Assembly (NCBI RefSeq): GCF_964204645.1
Contig: NC_134026.1
Location: 11,186,450 to 11,250,449, forward strand
DNA from: Tubulanus polymorphus
Lineage: Eukaryota; Nemertea; Palaeonemertea; Tubulaniformes; Tubulanidae
Direction: 5' to 3'
Length of the DNA stretch: 64,000 nt
The translations under genes were made by a program, and so were the position numbers. The stretch's first letter is position 1, and the number at the start of each line of letters is the position of its first letter. Positions 10,846 through 23,251 of this stretch are shown here, piece after piece. The notes below the pieces were generated by a model, which was not told where the DNA came from, did no database searches, and worked only from the letters and a program-made list of their open reading frames with translations.

Positions 10846-13195
10846 TTGATTCAAGTGATTGTGTCGTGAAGACTTGTAAACTAAACTTGAAGATGTTTCT
10901 TGGTATTACAGATTGGAGGCAGTGGTATAAAGAGAAACAAGAAAAACACCGGCCAATTCGATGGGAATCACAGCTAGGAAATAATGTAGGGGCTGCATCT
11001 ATTGAATGGGATGGAACACCATTTATTTACATGGGTCGCCATGTACTGATATGTCATTTTGGTACCGATCATAATCTAAAGAAAAAACAAGAATTTAAAG
11101 AAAAACAAGATAAGAAAATGGTAAATTCATCCGATAATTTTTTCTGATCATTGATTACGATATAATATTGGACTGGGTACACAAATCTGTCCAACATGTT
11201 CTATGGAATTTTCTTTCGATTTCACCAGTATTGTTTAGGCTATCTTTTTCTCATTTAAGATGGATGACCATGTTTTTTTGAAACGACGAAATTTAGTGCA
11301 GTCCACAAACAAACTTGGCTGCAATGCCAGAATATACATTTCACAAATAGTGAGATTTCCCTTGATCAAGGTAGTCAAGCAACATTGAAATACTTCTTAA
11401 AATATTCATATTTGAAAGTGCCATACTTTATTTGATTCAAATAACAGGCTTTAATGTGGTTTCATTTTCAGATACCTGAAAATGTTAGAAAGCATAAAGT
11501 GAGTGCTTCTGAATGCTTGCGAAATGATTTGTCTGCTAATATAGATTCTGTGCATGGGGTTGTTCAGTTTGTTATTCGATTCCCGAGTTCTGAAGATCAT
11601 ACAAATCATCCCGTTTCTGGTGAAGTAAGTTGCCTATGTTGTGATTGCAGTATAATTGATTTGATAATTCCAGAGTTATTAAAACTTTTGATACAAGCAC
11701 AATTTATATCTTTTGGATCATTTCAAATTTATCTAACTCTTCATAAAATATTGATGCCTTCAGTGTATACTGGTCCGATATCAATATGTGTCTATTCAAT
11801 GCAGGGCGCTATGCTTCGTGAACCAGTATGTAGTGAAGTCAGAGACTACATCATAAAATTGACCAGAGAAGGTTTCAGAAAAGTGTCTGATACTATGAGA
11901 TCTGTAAACAATTTTGTCAATAATGAATTATTTCGAGGTTTACCAAAACCTGATCCACTAAGGAGGAGATATTTTCCAACAAGAGATGATATTCGAAACA
12001 TTATGATGAAAGCAAAAATGGAAAATCGACATAGCAAGGTTTGTATATCTTAGTTAGAGAGAAGCACTCAGTTTTCATTTGATACCTGATCACCAAGGAA
12101 CAAGAGCTTGTGATTTTGACAATTGTTGTGCTCAAATTCCTTGCCAAAATTCCACACGTCCACACACTTTAAGAATGGCAAGTTATCTGTAATTTCTTTT
12201 GCAGAATGATCAAGAAAATCTGAAAATTGAATCAGAAAAGTGGATTGAAAATGGAGACTCTGTTTATTTCCGTCCTTCAGCTTTAAAAGAAGATGGCACT
12301 GCGGAAAACTTTTCGTTATGTTACCAATCACCATGGCAGAGGAGGCTGCTTTCACGTTATGGCAATGATCTTTGTCTGCTTGATGCTACATACATAACTT
12401 TGCGCTATGCATTACCATTATTTTTTCTTTGCGTGAGAACTAACGTCAACTACAGTGTAGTTGGGGTATTTCTTACTGAGAACGAATCTGCAGATAGCAT
12501 ACAGGAGGCATTAAGAGTATTTCAAAAGTGGAATCCAGACTGGAAACCCGCACAGTTTGCAACTGATTACAGTCTGGCAGAAATCAATGCCATTGAATCA
12601 ACCTTTTCCGGTAGGTACCTGTAAGCACTGCTATTGACTGGTTAACAAAATGTACCTTCCAGTTTTGCGACTAGAACTTTTTTATCAGTTCTGTTAATGA
12701 TCAAGTAGGCTTGTCAAATTGTTTATCATGATCTCATTCAATAGATCACTAACCCATATACCAGTACAAATGTTATTTTTTCATTGAAGACTTAACTTGG
12801 GGCTATACCACAAATACACTGTACACACGTTTATCAGTATAAGTTTTATTGGTTTCTTCCATAATCATACTCTAAACGAATGTCAATTTCTACAAAAACA
12901 ACAATTTTACTTCTTTAAGATGGAAAGTATTAAGAATAGGATGTGTTGAGAAACAATATTGATCTATATTATATGATTCTAATTTTTACAGATGTTTCTG
13001 TTAAACTTTGCCAGTTCCACATGGAGAAGGCATGGAATGAATGGCTATCAAAGGCAAACCATGGAGTTCCTGTCGGTATGTTCAGCCTTACTCTCTTTTT
13101 CATATCACATTACTAGTTCTATTTGATTTGATTATGATGATAAAACCTCATATATACACCTTGATTTATAGAGTACAGAGAAGATGTCAAAAGGA

Positions 13196-13815
13196 TGTTT
13201 CGTAACGTTCAATCAGCTACGGATGAAATACAATTTAATGCAGCATACAATGTCTTACAGCAGTCACATATTTGAAAATCCAATGTAAATTTAAGAAATT
13301 GGTCCACTGGCACTTGGATTTCTGAGAAGAAAGTAAGCGCAATTTCGAGACAATAGGTGATATCGAAAATTCATAAAGACTAGTCTTTATGAATTTCTGG
13401 TGATATGTATATCCTGACTGAATAATTTTTCAATACGTTTATCGCAGGAGATGGTTTGCTGCATATCTGAAACTGAACAGGATGTCATGTGTAAGAACAA
13501 CAAATTGTTTCGTAACGTTCAATCAGCTACGGATGAAATACAATTTAATGCAGCATACAATGTCTTACAGCAGTCACATATTTGTAAATCCAATGTAAAT
13601 TTAAGAAATTGGTCCACTGGCACTTGGATTTCTGAGAAGAAAGTAAGCGCAATTTCGAGACAATAGGTGATATCGAAAATTCATAAAGACTAGTCTTTAT
13701 GAATTTCTGGTGATATGTATATCCTGACTGAATAATTTTTCAATACGTTTATCGCAGGAGATGGGTTGCTGCATATCTGAAACTGAACAGGATGTCATGT
13801 GTAAGAACAACAAAT
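13196..13815 (+). repeat. 310-bp exact tandem duplication inside the MULE-like gene
   Basis: 13196-13505 and 13506-13815 match at offset 310 with two visible substitutions. Each copy carries the same exon (RNVQSATDEIQFNAAYN to WISEKK), the intron and the start of the next exon. Copy 1 reads TTTGAAAAT (a TGA stop) where copy 2 reads TTTGTAAAT (Cys). Intact reading would need copy 2, so copy 1 is the degraded one. Confidence 0.93.
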
Positions 13816-14746
13816 GGCGTTGAGCGTCAGAATGAGACGCTCAAGTACACATATCTTTCTGGATACAAAAATTGCACTCTAAAAATGTTCCTGGAATGAC
13901 TTTGGGCATTTGTATATATCAAATCCTATCTAAGCGAGCTGATGAATGTTATTGTCAATTCATATATCCCAGATTCCTATAAAAGGTGAGGAATTTTCAT
14001 AGTGTAAATTCTTATGAAATGAGTATTTTTGATTTTATTTTCTAATCAAAAATAGAAAAATGAAGCTGATAATTTTCCATTATTACCGTATTTGTACTAT
14101 AATGCTGTTTTTTTCAGATATGTGGAACTGAATACATTTTCACCCAGCACATATAGAAAATATTCAAATGATATTCCTCTTTTCCTTCAAAATCGACCTC
14201 GCAATTTCGTTAATCATGTTTCGTTTCGTTGGCAGAATTCAATTGAAAATGTGGATATCACCAAAGTAAGCGATCGTCTCTACCACGTGGTAAGCAACGC
14301 TCGCACTTACACATTGACCTTAGGTACAGAAAATAGCTTGCCTGCATGCACTTGTAAAGACTGGATCATTCATATGTTACCATGTAAGCACTTCTGCGCT
14401 ATATTCAAATACGTTGAAGGTTGTTCCTGGAATGACTTGGGGCATTTGTATATATCAAATCCTATCTTTAGCCTCGATCCTGCTTGTGTCCCACATGTTA
14501 AAGATGCTTCTGCGCCTATTTGTAATGATTCTGAAAAAATTGGGATATCCGATGAACCGGTTGGTGATTTTAGTGGGGCAAATGATGACAACATTGTCGT
14601 GGATAGTTTAGATCTCCCAGCACGCAGAGTGTCTCATAAGCTACGTTCCCGAAGAGAATGCCTAGACATCCTGAAAACGATGATTGACTATGTTCATATC
14701 CTTGACGAAAATGACCTTGAATCACTAGCTGGTTGAACTGACGGCA

Positions 14747-15515
14747 ATGCGAAACGATACATTTCTTAAATTACCAATAAATGGGGAGTTGGTTTGTGGC
14801 CAGTCTCCGGAAAAGAAAAAGAAAACAATTGGGAAACGAAAATCTGAAGATTCTCTGTACTATCCTCTGAAAAAACATGCTCAAAGAAGTGGAAGTAACA
14901 GCTATAAAAAACGATTCGGTGTCACAGCTGATGGATTTAAAAACTTTATTAATGTTGATTTTAAGACTGTTTCAAGTGGTGTAATTGCCAAGGAATCATC
15001 TAATACAAATAATTGTACACCTATGAATCGAGTAAGGACACAAAAGTCTACATTTGCATTACCATTGCTGACACCAATGGACCATATTTCTTCGCAAGCT
15101 ATTCCTGTTTCATCCCCTCAAGACAAGGTTGTACGGACACCAGATCAATCGGATTCTTCTGATTTAGGTATTTTGATCAAGAAGTCTATCATGTTAACAA
15201 ACATTGATGCCGTTATTTTGAGGAAAGATGGATGGCTCTCAGACAGACACATTCATGCGGCGCAGTTATTAGTTAAAGAAGAATTCCCCTTTATTGCTGA
15301 CGATGCTGTTCAGATACACAACATTGGACAGCACTGGCTTATTTCGACAAGTTTTTGGGGTGTTATATCTATTTATGATTCAATGGAACCCGTGCACCGA
15401 ATGCATTTCTTAGGCATCAGTTCTGTCAGTTATATAGGAATGTGTGTCAATCGCGCCGTTCGTATTTGAATTAGCTGCGTTGTCATTGCACCCGTCAACA
15501 AATTTGTTTGATTTG
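14747..15515 (+). pseudogene. Ulp1/C48-protease-like tail of the MULE-like gene, truncated at microsatellite
   Basis: Open frame after the SWIM exon in another phase. It begins with a basic linker (EKKKKTIGKRKSED). Residues from about 158 match the tail common in invertebrate SWIM-type transposon proteins: GWLSDRHIHAAQLL, then HNIGQHWLIS (HW, expected catalytic His) and IYDSM (expected Asp). About 20 residues seem missing between FPFIAD and DAVQIHN. A further frame change gives [15 protein letters not shown] at 15444-15515, and then the (ATGG)n tract replaces the rest. The catalytic Cys is not visible. Function is probably lost. Confidence 0.65.
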
Positions 15516-15518
15516 GAG

Positions 15519-15734
15519 ATGGATGGATGGATGGATGGATGGATGGATGGATGGATGGATGGATGGATGGATGGATGGATGGATGGATGGATGGATGGAT
15601 GGATGGATGGATGGATGGATGGATGGATGGATGGATGGATGGATGGATGGATGGATGGATGGATGGATGGATGGATGGATGGATGGATGGATGGATGGAT
15701 GGATGGATGGATGGATGGATGGATGGATGGATGG
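15519..15734 (+). repeat. (ATGG)54 microsatellite
   Basis: 216 bp of perfect ATGG. It begins inside the last recognisable coding motif of the Ulp1-like tail and ends directly at the first base of the repeat element at 15735. Confidence 0.99.
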
Positions 15735-16160
15735 AACACGTTCCCAAATGTTTTGATACTTTCTCAGTTTGTATCAAAAATATTGCCAATTTCTGGTCAT
15801 TGAGTCCTGAAAAATGATAAATTTACAGCGCAAAATCGTACAAACGTGTCAATTATACTTCTAAACACTTTATTTGCGGACCAGTTTATGAATTGAGCGT
15901 GGGCCATAGAGCGCCATATCCGCCTGTGATCTCGACTTTCAATTTATTACGTAAGCTATTCGTGAACAAAATGCGGCCGGCGCACAATAGAAACTTCGCT
16001 CTATGTATTCTTTCATTACCGCCGACAAAGAGGACCGATATTTCGCAAATTGGATTCGGGAGGTGTAAACCTCCCAAGGTCAAATCACTAAAATTGTGAC
16101 CTTCGTGGAGATTATCTAAAAAGCCGATGGTAATCAAATTTAGCAGAACTTTTTACCCAA
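15735..16160 (+). repeat. Microsatellite-associated interspersed repeat, copy 1
   Basis: About 425 bp, homologous in reverse orientation to 22815-23251. Shared words include TTTTGATACTTTCTCAGTTT, AAAAATGATAAATTTACAG, GGACCGATATTT and AAACCTCCCAAGGTCA. It starts at the (ATGG)n tract; homology fades past about 16160. It encodes no plausible protein. A palindrome GGGAGGT..AAACCTCCC lies near its far end. Confidence 0.85.
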
Positions 16161-17369
16161 ACGTTTAATGGTTTGAAAATCTTTCAATGGCATTCCTAAG
16201 TATTTGATGAAAGTTGAGAAATCATAAGATATTCATATAACCATGGACTCTAAAACCTAAATCGTTTAAGAGTCCCTGGTATAAAAAAAAAACTTTGCAT
16301 AACGAAGAAGCAAAAATTCGAATCTGATTCATCTGTTTGGAATTGATTCTTATGAAATGGAAACAAATGCGTGAGCACTACTCATTGATTCGTTCATTAT
16401 TGTACAATATGTTTCATTTGTTGACCGTAAGACGTTGACATTATGTCAATTTCATTCAATTTACTTTGCGGCTTTACAACGGCTATTTCACTGGTTCTGC
16501 GTGATGAGATAATTCTGATTAAAGTTATTGTATTAATTTCTATATGTATATACGTAATGATACTCTTTCTGAATAAAGGATGCACGTTATTCGAATCCCC
16601 ACCATTGTTCTCTACAATGTACGTTAATCAAACTCACGATAAAACCAGAGCCAAAACCATGGACTCAAAAACGAAGAATCCGTGGTCAAACATACAATTC
16701 TAATTTCCCCGTTAGTTCACTGATGCCGTCAGTTTCTATCGAATGCAAGGATTCTAGCCAATCAGAGAGGCGCATGCAAACATCCATTGGCATGTAAGTT
16801 ATAGTACAACTTAGACAATAATAAAGGTGCGAGCCAATGTCAGTAACTAGAATATGTTCTTTCATCAAATATAAATAACTCAGCAGTAGTCAGTTAGTTG
16901 AGTTTGTTTGACTTGTTTTGTATTTCATCAATAAATCTATTTCATTCTATTTTAAAGTACAAACTAAACGCTTGAATTGCTTATAACACGACCAGGTATG
17001 AATTAGAATAGATTGGCTTAATATTTCGAATGCAAATTTGGCGATTAAGCAATCGGAAATTCGAAGTGCTTGAGAAATTTTTCAATACGCCCATTACTTC
17101 GAATAGCGATAAGTTCATTGACACATGTGACCATTGTTTTGTTACTTTCGATAGCGATTCGAATAAGCTATGCGACAGCTAACGGCACAATCGCAATATC
17201 AACAGAAGTTCATTTTATCCTACATGATGAGGCTAAATTCAGTGAAATCGATCGTGTTCTGAAATATATATTTTCCTGGATACATTTTGTTTATTGTAGC
17301 TATTCTATGCGGTTTATACATTAACCTGCTATAACATATTGACCGTTTTCAAGAACCCAAAAATTACAA
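16161..17369. other. No gene seen
   Basis: AT-rich spacer. Short frames at 16443-16703 and 17070-17324 have no recognisable motif. CCATGGACTC words recur at about 16242 and 16658. Confidence 0.45.
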
Positions 17370-19669
17370 TTTTCTGGGAATCTGTTTTTTCCAAAAACAA
17401 CCCAAACCCGAAATTGTGTACAGTTAGTACGCAGCGTATATAATGTCGGATTAGAGAATATTGAAAAAACTTAGAAAAAGTTCAGTGAAGGAAAATAAGC
17501 TCAGCAGTGACAAATTGTCATTTCATCTCCTTCACGTGATTAATTGATGTCCAAATATGTTCTACCGTGAAAACTCTGCATTTAGCGTCAAACGAATTTT
17601 TGTATACGTATCTCAGGATGCATGCTCTTCAAAAAGGTAGCCTATTAGGAAAAAACTTATCCGGTAAAATCCTAATTTGTCCTAAACGATATTCCAACTA
17701 TTATTTTGTTAATTATTCAATTATCATCACTAACTGGGTAAGTTAGTTGAACTTACATAAAGATATATCATTAGGGACACTTCAATTTCACACCATTCAA
17801 TATCATAAGGGAACAAAATTCTTTGAAACTTGGTTAATGGTAGTTCTTAAGACTAGGTTTTGTTTCCGGAATTTACTAAATGTACCAATTCTAATAATTC
17901 ACTCATTGAAGCTTCTATACATCAGAAGCGAAAGCTCGTGCGTCGAAATAAATAGTTAACCTTTAAAGTACTACTCGTCTCTTCATTTAAATTCAAATAA
18001 TATAAGTCTTTATTGATTCTTTTTTTGTTGGAATATGCATAACTTTTTCTGGGCAAATTTCTATATTCTGTCAAGTCATGGACGTTTTAGAGTCCATGGT
18101 CAAGGTATTTTGGCTATAACGAATATAACTAACTCCCTGGGGCAACGATGTGGCTGATGAAATGATCTCTCCCATTGTAATCCCACCATTTAATTACTCA
18201 TTGTATAACAACTCTCACAATTAAGCCTCGGACTCTTCAACGAATTATGAGTGCATGCTTTAGTATAGGCTCTGATATAGAGCATATTGTCTTGATTTAG
18301 AACATGTATGCATAAACTCTAGGCTGCAAAGAAATACGTATTCAGCGGCTCTAATCGAGTTAAATCTTTCGTGATAGATTAACACAGAAAGGCGGCACCC
18401 AATCGCTGCTTATTGACATTAGGCACAAGTCACTGTTATGTTCATTAGTAAAACTAATATAGAATTACAAGTGAGGAGGGAAAATGTATAAATTGAATTT
18501 ATAAATGAATTTATAAGAATTTTCTGGGAATCTGTTTTTTCCAAAAACAACCCAAACCCGAAATTGTGTACAGTTAGTACGCAGCGTATATAATGTCGGA
18601 TTAGAGAATATTGAAAAAACTTAGAAAAAGTTCAGTGAAGGAAAATAAGCTCAGCAGTGACAAATTGTCATTTCATCTCCTTCACGTGATTAATTGATGT
18701 CCAAATATGTTCTACCGTGAAAACTCTGCATTTAGCGTCAAACGAATTTTTGTATACGTATCTCAGGATGCATGCTCTTCAAAAAGGTAGCCTATTAGGA
18801 AAAAACTTATCCGGTAAAATCCTAATTTGTCCTAAACGATATTCCAACTATTATTTTGTTAATTATTCAACTATCATCACTAACTGGGTAAGTTAGTTGA
18901 ACTTACATAAAGATATATCATTAGGGACACTTCAATTTCACACCATTCAATATCATAAGGGAACAAAATTCTTTGAAACTTGGTTAATGGTAGTTCTTAA
19001 GACTAGGTTTTGTTTCCGGAATTTACTAAATGTACCAATTCTAATAATTCACTCATTGAAGCTTCTATACATCAGAAGCGAAAGCTCGTGCGTCGAAATA
19101 AATAGTTAACCTTTAAAGTACTACTCGTCTCTTCATTTAAATTCAAATAATATAAGTCTTAATTGATTCTTTTTTTGTTGGAATATGCATAACTTTTTCT
19201 GGGCAAATTTCTATATTCTGTCAAGTCATGGACGTTTTAGAGTCCATGGTCAAGGTATTTTGGCTATAACGAATATAACTAACTCCCTGGGGCAACGATG
19301 TGGCTGATGAAATGATCTCTCCCATTGTAATCCCACCATTTAATTACTCATTGTATAACAACTCTCACAATTAAGCCTCGGACTCTTCAACGAATTATGA
19401 GTGCATGCTTTAGTATAGGCTCTGATATAGAGCATATTGTCTTGATTTAGAACATGTATGCATAAACTCTAGGCTGCAAAGAAATACGTATTCAGCGGCT
19501 CTAATCGAGTTAAATCTTTCGTGATAGATTAACACAGAAAGGCGGCACCCAATCGCTGCTTATTGACATTAGGCACAAGTCACTGTTATGTTCATTAGTA
19601 AAACTAATATAGAATTACAAGTGAGGAGGGAAAATGTATAAATTGAATTTATAAATGAATTTATAAGAA
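17370..19669 (+). repeat. 1,150-bp tandem duplication (two copies)
   Basis: 17370-18519 and 18520-19669 match at offset 1150. I saw two differences: CAATTATC/CAACTATC at about 17724/18874, and CTTTATTG/CTTAATTG at about 18010/19160. The breakpoints share the microhomology AATTT. No coding sequence is evident; the identical 70-codon frame in each copy has no recognisable domain. Either a very recent duplication or an assembly or haplotype artefact. Confidence 0.97.
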
Positions 19670-22600
19670 TTTAGCATGCATCGGAGTGCACTTAAATTGG
19701 ATTATTACAAAATAACTCACTTCAAAATTTATGATATTGTTTCATTGATATTTATTACTTTAAAGCGATTCACTTTAAGAACTTTGGTCAACAATAAGTC
19801 TGACCTGCAAATCAAATCATCGGGAGACAAAATACTGTTTCAAAAAATCATATTGCTAATACATTCCTAATCTTAACCTTTCGCCATAAACCTACTGGAT
19901 TTAGGGCCTGGGGTAAAATCTAGGTAAAATCCTCACTTGGCGAATTTTTCAAGAACATTTGAAAGCACGATATTTATTCAAACATATTCATCCACAATAC
20001 AACTGCAATATATTTAACTGTGCATTGATCTCTTTTGAGGAAATAAATCTTTAAATAAATTCATAGAATAAATGAAATTAATGAACTTTTTATTCATACT
20101 ATCTTTTCATATTCTTATTCATACTATATTTTAATTCGAACTAAATAACTCTTTTTAACTTGTGGTATAGTATGCTTATGATATGGATTCGATTTACGTA
20201 TCAATATTTTCATGTTGACGGGGGCCTGATGATGGCTAATAGCATTAGCCGAAACATTGCTCGTAGAACATTTGATTTTTAGCTGAATTCATTGTGGGAT
20301 TTGTCTCGTTATTCACCATACACGGATATTGTGTATTTTCTTCTCATTTTCATGTTGGTTTTGAACAACTTAAATTTTGCGATTCTAATCCCTTATTAAC
20401 TTTAGATGACAGTAATACCTTCAATTTACATGTAAAATATGATCACTGCTGAAAGTGTAATAAGGAATATATATTTACTCCAGTGACAATATTTTGATTC
20501 AAAGATTTAATTCAATCATCTAGTCCGAGTCTGTATGGTAAAACCTCTGGCTAACCAAGAGCTAACCGAATACCGACAATAGAAGGTGGTCGCTTAAAAA
20601 TTAGTTAATTTACGCAACAGGAATCTATCTTGATTTCAAGGGCACTTCAATTAATCGTTTCAATAGTGACCACTGTAAATTAGCCAGTAGTTTCAACGAC
20701 CGAATTCAATCAACCGATTCGTATCCTAAGAATGAGAATTGTATCTAACCACAGTAGTTATTCCTCATCAAACGTTCGTTCATCATATTATACATCTATA
20801 CATCATTACTATCATCTTCAGTTAATAGAAGTGCAATAAAATCTTGAATCTATGAGTTGAGTTTTTTTGAACATAATAAATTGTGTTGATTTTATGTTAA
20901 ATCAAATATTGGGAATATTTTACCGGGGGATTTTTACTTTGGGGATAATAAGCTAAATTATTTTATATCATCGGTTTTCAGTAAGAAAAAAAAACAACTA
21001 TTAATCTTAACTACACTTATATTCCTTTTGGAACATTAAGATTCTTTCATTGAATTTAATATGTTATTTCGTACATAGTTCATCACAGTGCGTCATTCAC
21101 GCTTAAATGTACAAAACTTCTTTACAGAGTTCAAAATATAAACCAACAATCTCATCTCAAGCATGTACTAGCGCTGACGCTATGGGATAAAACCAAGTCT
21201 CGATTCATTGCCTAAAATGTGGGTACATTCATTCAAATCAGGACTAAAATACGCTTATATGAATATCTTGCATGATATCATTTTACATTACGGGTGTCTC
21301 ATAGGCCTGGTTTTACTTGTACATTGTCATCAATTGATTAAACATCCCAAGTAACTTCTTTATTTACTTATGGCTTAATCACTGGTATTCAATAGCTAGT
21401 CGGCTATAGAAAGACTAACCCGATAAAATTCTATTAACCGTTCGTCCAGAGTCGAACACTCGCGCGTTAATTCCCAACGATTTTAAAGAAAGAAAATGAT
21501 TGCATGAAATCTACTTTTCGTATCAATCGGCGTCCAATCTCTTAAACCATCCTAAACACAGTAGTGTAGTAGTTTGTGTCTATTTGCTTTTGCTGATGTC
21601 ATTTAACATAACAATGGAAATGTATTCGTTTATTTGGAAATTATATGAAGATATGGAGTAATCATGTGACAAATCAAATTGTTACTGCAAGGCAAAACAT
21701 AGCGCACTTCAGATATATGATATGGCCTTAAAGACTTTTCATATATTAACAGTCCAGTTTAACGTCTATTGATATGAATGGTCCAGTTTTGATATGACTG
21801 TCGCAACAGTTGGAATAAAACCTATGAAATCTAGGGGCATTTATCTCATGAAATTTAGATTTGAGATAATTGTATTGTATTGTATGAGGATTAAACATTT
21901 CAATGGCTGGTGATTATTTGTGATGAAGTAATCAGTGAGATGGACTGTGATTGAGGCACTCGGGTCAGATAATATTTTTAGATAAAACAGTGCATTTGTT
22001 AAAGCAGAACACATGATTTTAAACTATATATAAGTAGCTAAACCGTTAATTTTCATTCCTAACTTTTCATCACTCCCGATTATCAAAAATAATTCAACAG
22101 TTTGATTAACGGATAGTTGCAGTTAACAACATTTCTATCTGATAGAGAAGGTATACAGGTATACAGAGGAACAAGAAAAGAACATCCAACTAGACACTGA
22201 AAAATCTTTATTCGGGTTTTTTACCTGGGGCCTTTACCTTGGGGTATATTTAACAAGGGGATTTTTACTGAAAGGGACCTTTACGGGGCGAGTTTTTACC
22301 CGATCACATCGATTATTGAATGACATGTTCGATAAAATCATGACAAAAACTGGTATCACTGGTACAATTTGCTAATTTTCGCTGTTTGGGTGGTTCTGTA
22401 GACTATTGGCTATACCGTTGGTAACTGACTAGCTATTTGTATCACTGATCGGACTGTGAAAATATAGCTTTGACAAAACCACAACGAGAAATGAATCAAA
22501 TGCAATATTTTACTCGAAAACGAGCTTAACCACGGAATCAGTAACGTTTTTTTACAGTCCATGGCTGAAATGACGCTATTGAAAAAATCAATGAGAAATA

Positions 22601-22814
22601 CTGCCTCCGATTTTTATGACGAAAATATAGGAATGAATTCTGAACAGAATCAAATCAGGTTGTTCTTATTGGTATTGTGTATACATTTCATTTATTAGAT
22701 ATTTCACGTAATTCGTGTAATTAGGAAAAACTCGATCCAATAATTGGTTTTTCTTTCGGTTTTACGTAATTTACAACTTACCAAATATGGACTACATGGT
22801 TTGACATTAAAACC
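19670..22814. other. No gene seen apart from the ribozyme-like motif at 20225
   Basis: AT-rich sequence without a convincing open frame. Stretches at about 19900-19930, 20925-20950 and 22196-22300 share G-rich plus TTTTACC words (for example GGGGATTTTTACT) and may be relics of one repeat family. Confidence 0.4.
20225..20256 (+). ncRNA. Hammerhead-ribozyme-like core (Penelope-type)
   Basis: CCTGATGA, then a perfect 7-bp hairpin GGCTAAT-AGC-ATTAGCC, then GAAAC. This has the order of the conserved hammerhead core: CUGAUGA, stem II, GAAA. Penelope-like retroelements are known to carry such motifs in their terminal repeats. Stems I and III and a cleavage triplet were not established here, so activity is unproven. 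Confidence 0.45.
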
Positions 22815-23251
22815 AGCGAGCATTATGGTATCAAGTTCAACCAAAATTGATAACGATCGGCCTTTCGTAGAATCTCCCTGAAGGTCACAATTTTAGTAAA
22901 TTGACCTTGGGAGGTTTAAACCTCCCGAATCCAATTAGCAAAATATCGGTCCTCTATGTCGGCGACAATAAAAGTACCCTGCGCGTAACTTTCTATTGTG
23001 CGCCTGCCGCGTTTTGGGCACGAGTAGCTTACGTAATCCTAATTGAAAGTTGAGATCACAGGCAGATATTGAGGTCTATGGCCCACACATAACATCATAA
23101 ATTGGTCAGGAAATAAAGTGTTTTGAGGTATAGATGACACGTTTGTACGATTTTACACTGTAAATTTATCATTTTTCAGGACTTAAGGACCAAAAATCGG
23201 CAATATTTTTGATACAAACTGAGAAAGTATCAAAACATTTGAGAACGCGTT
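22815..23251 (-). repeat. Microsatellite-associated interspersed repeat, copy 2 (inverted)
   Basis: Reverse-oriented homologue of 15735-16160 with scattered substitutions. As in copy 1, its TTCTCAAATGTTTTGATAC end abuts a tetranucleotide tract. Read in the element's own direction the neighbouring tract is CCAT here but ATGG in copy 1. Confidence 0.85.

Larger units (their letters stand above)
10137..15515 (+). pseudogene. Broken MULE-type transposase gene with SWIM zinc finger and Ulp1-like tail
   Basis: Multi-exon remains of a domesticated or transposon-encoded MULE transposase. Exons with GT-AG edges: about 10912-11120, 11472-11624, 11805-12038, 12205-12610 (LLDATY and TDYSLAEI, the first two catalytic-Asp contexts of the MULE DDE core), 12992-13075 (LCQFHMEKAW), from 13172, 13758-13985 (TTNGVERQNE) and 14118-14736 (SWIM finger CTC-x9-CKH). 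A possible first exon starts at 10137 (MANNQKMSH) but runs into TAG. Damage: an in-frame TGA at about 13273, a 310-bp tandem duplication, a frame mismatch at the junction into TTNGVERQNE, a 46-bp self-derived insertion adding another TGA, and a frameshift near 14730 before the tail. The family assignment is firm; that the copy is dead is strongly supported by the stops. Confidence 0.85.

Noticed and set aside
15410-15817. Open frames of about 100 codons across the first ATGG tract
   Set aside because: Same artefact; only 15444-15515 has coding-like similarity and it belongs to the broken Ulp1-like tail.
17747-19109. Identical 70-codon frames 1,150 bp apart
   Set aside because: Identity is explained by the tandem duplication; no coding evidence.
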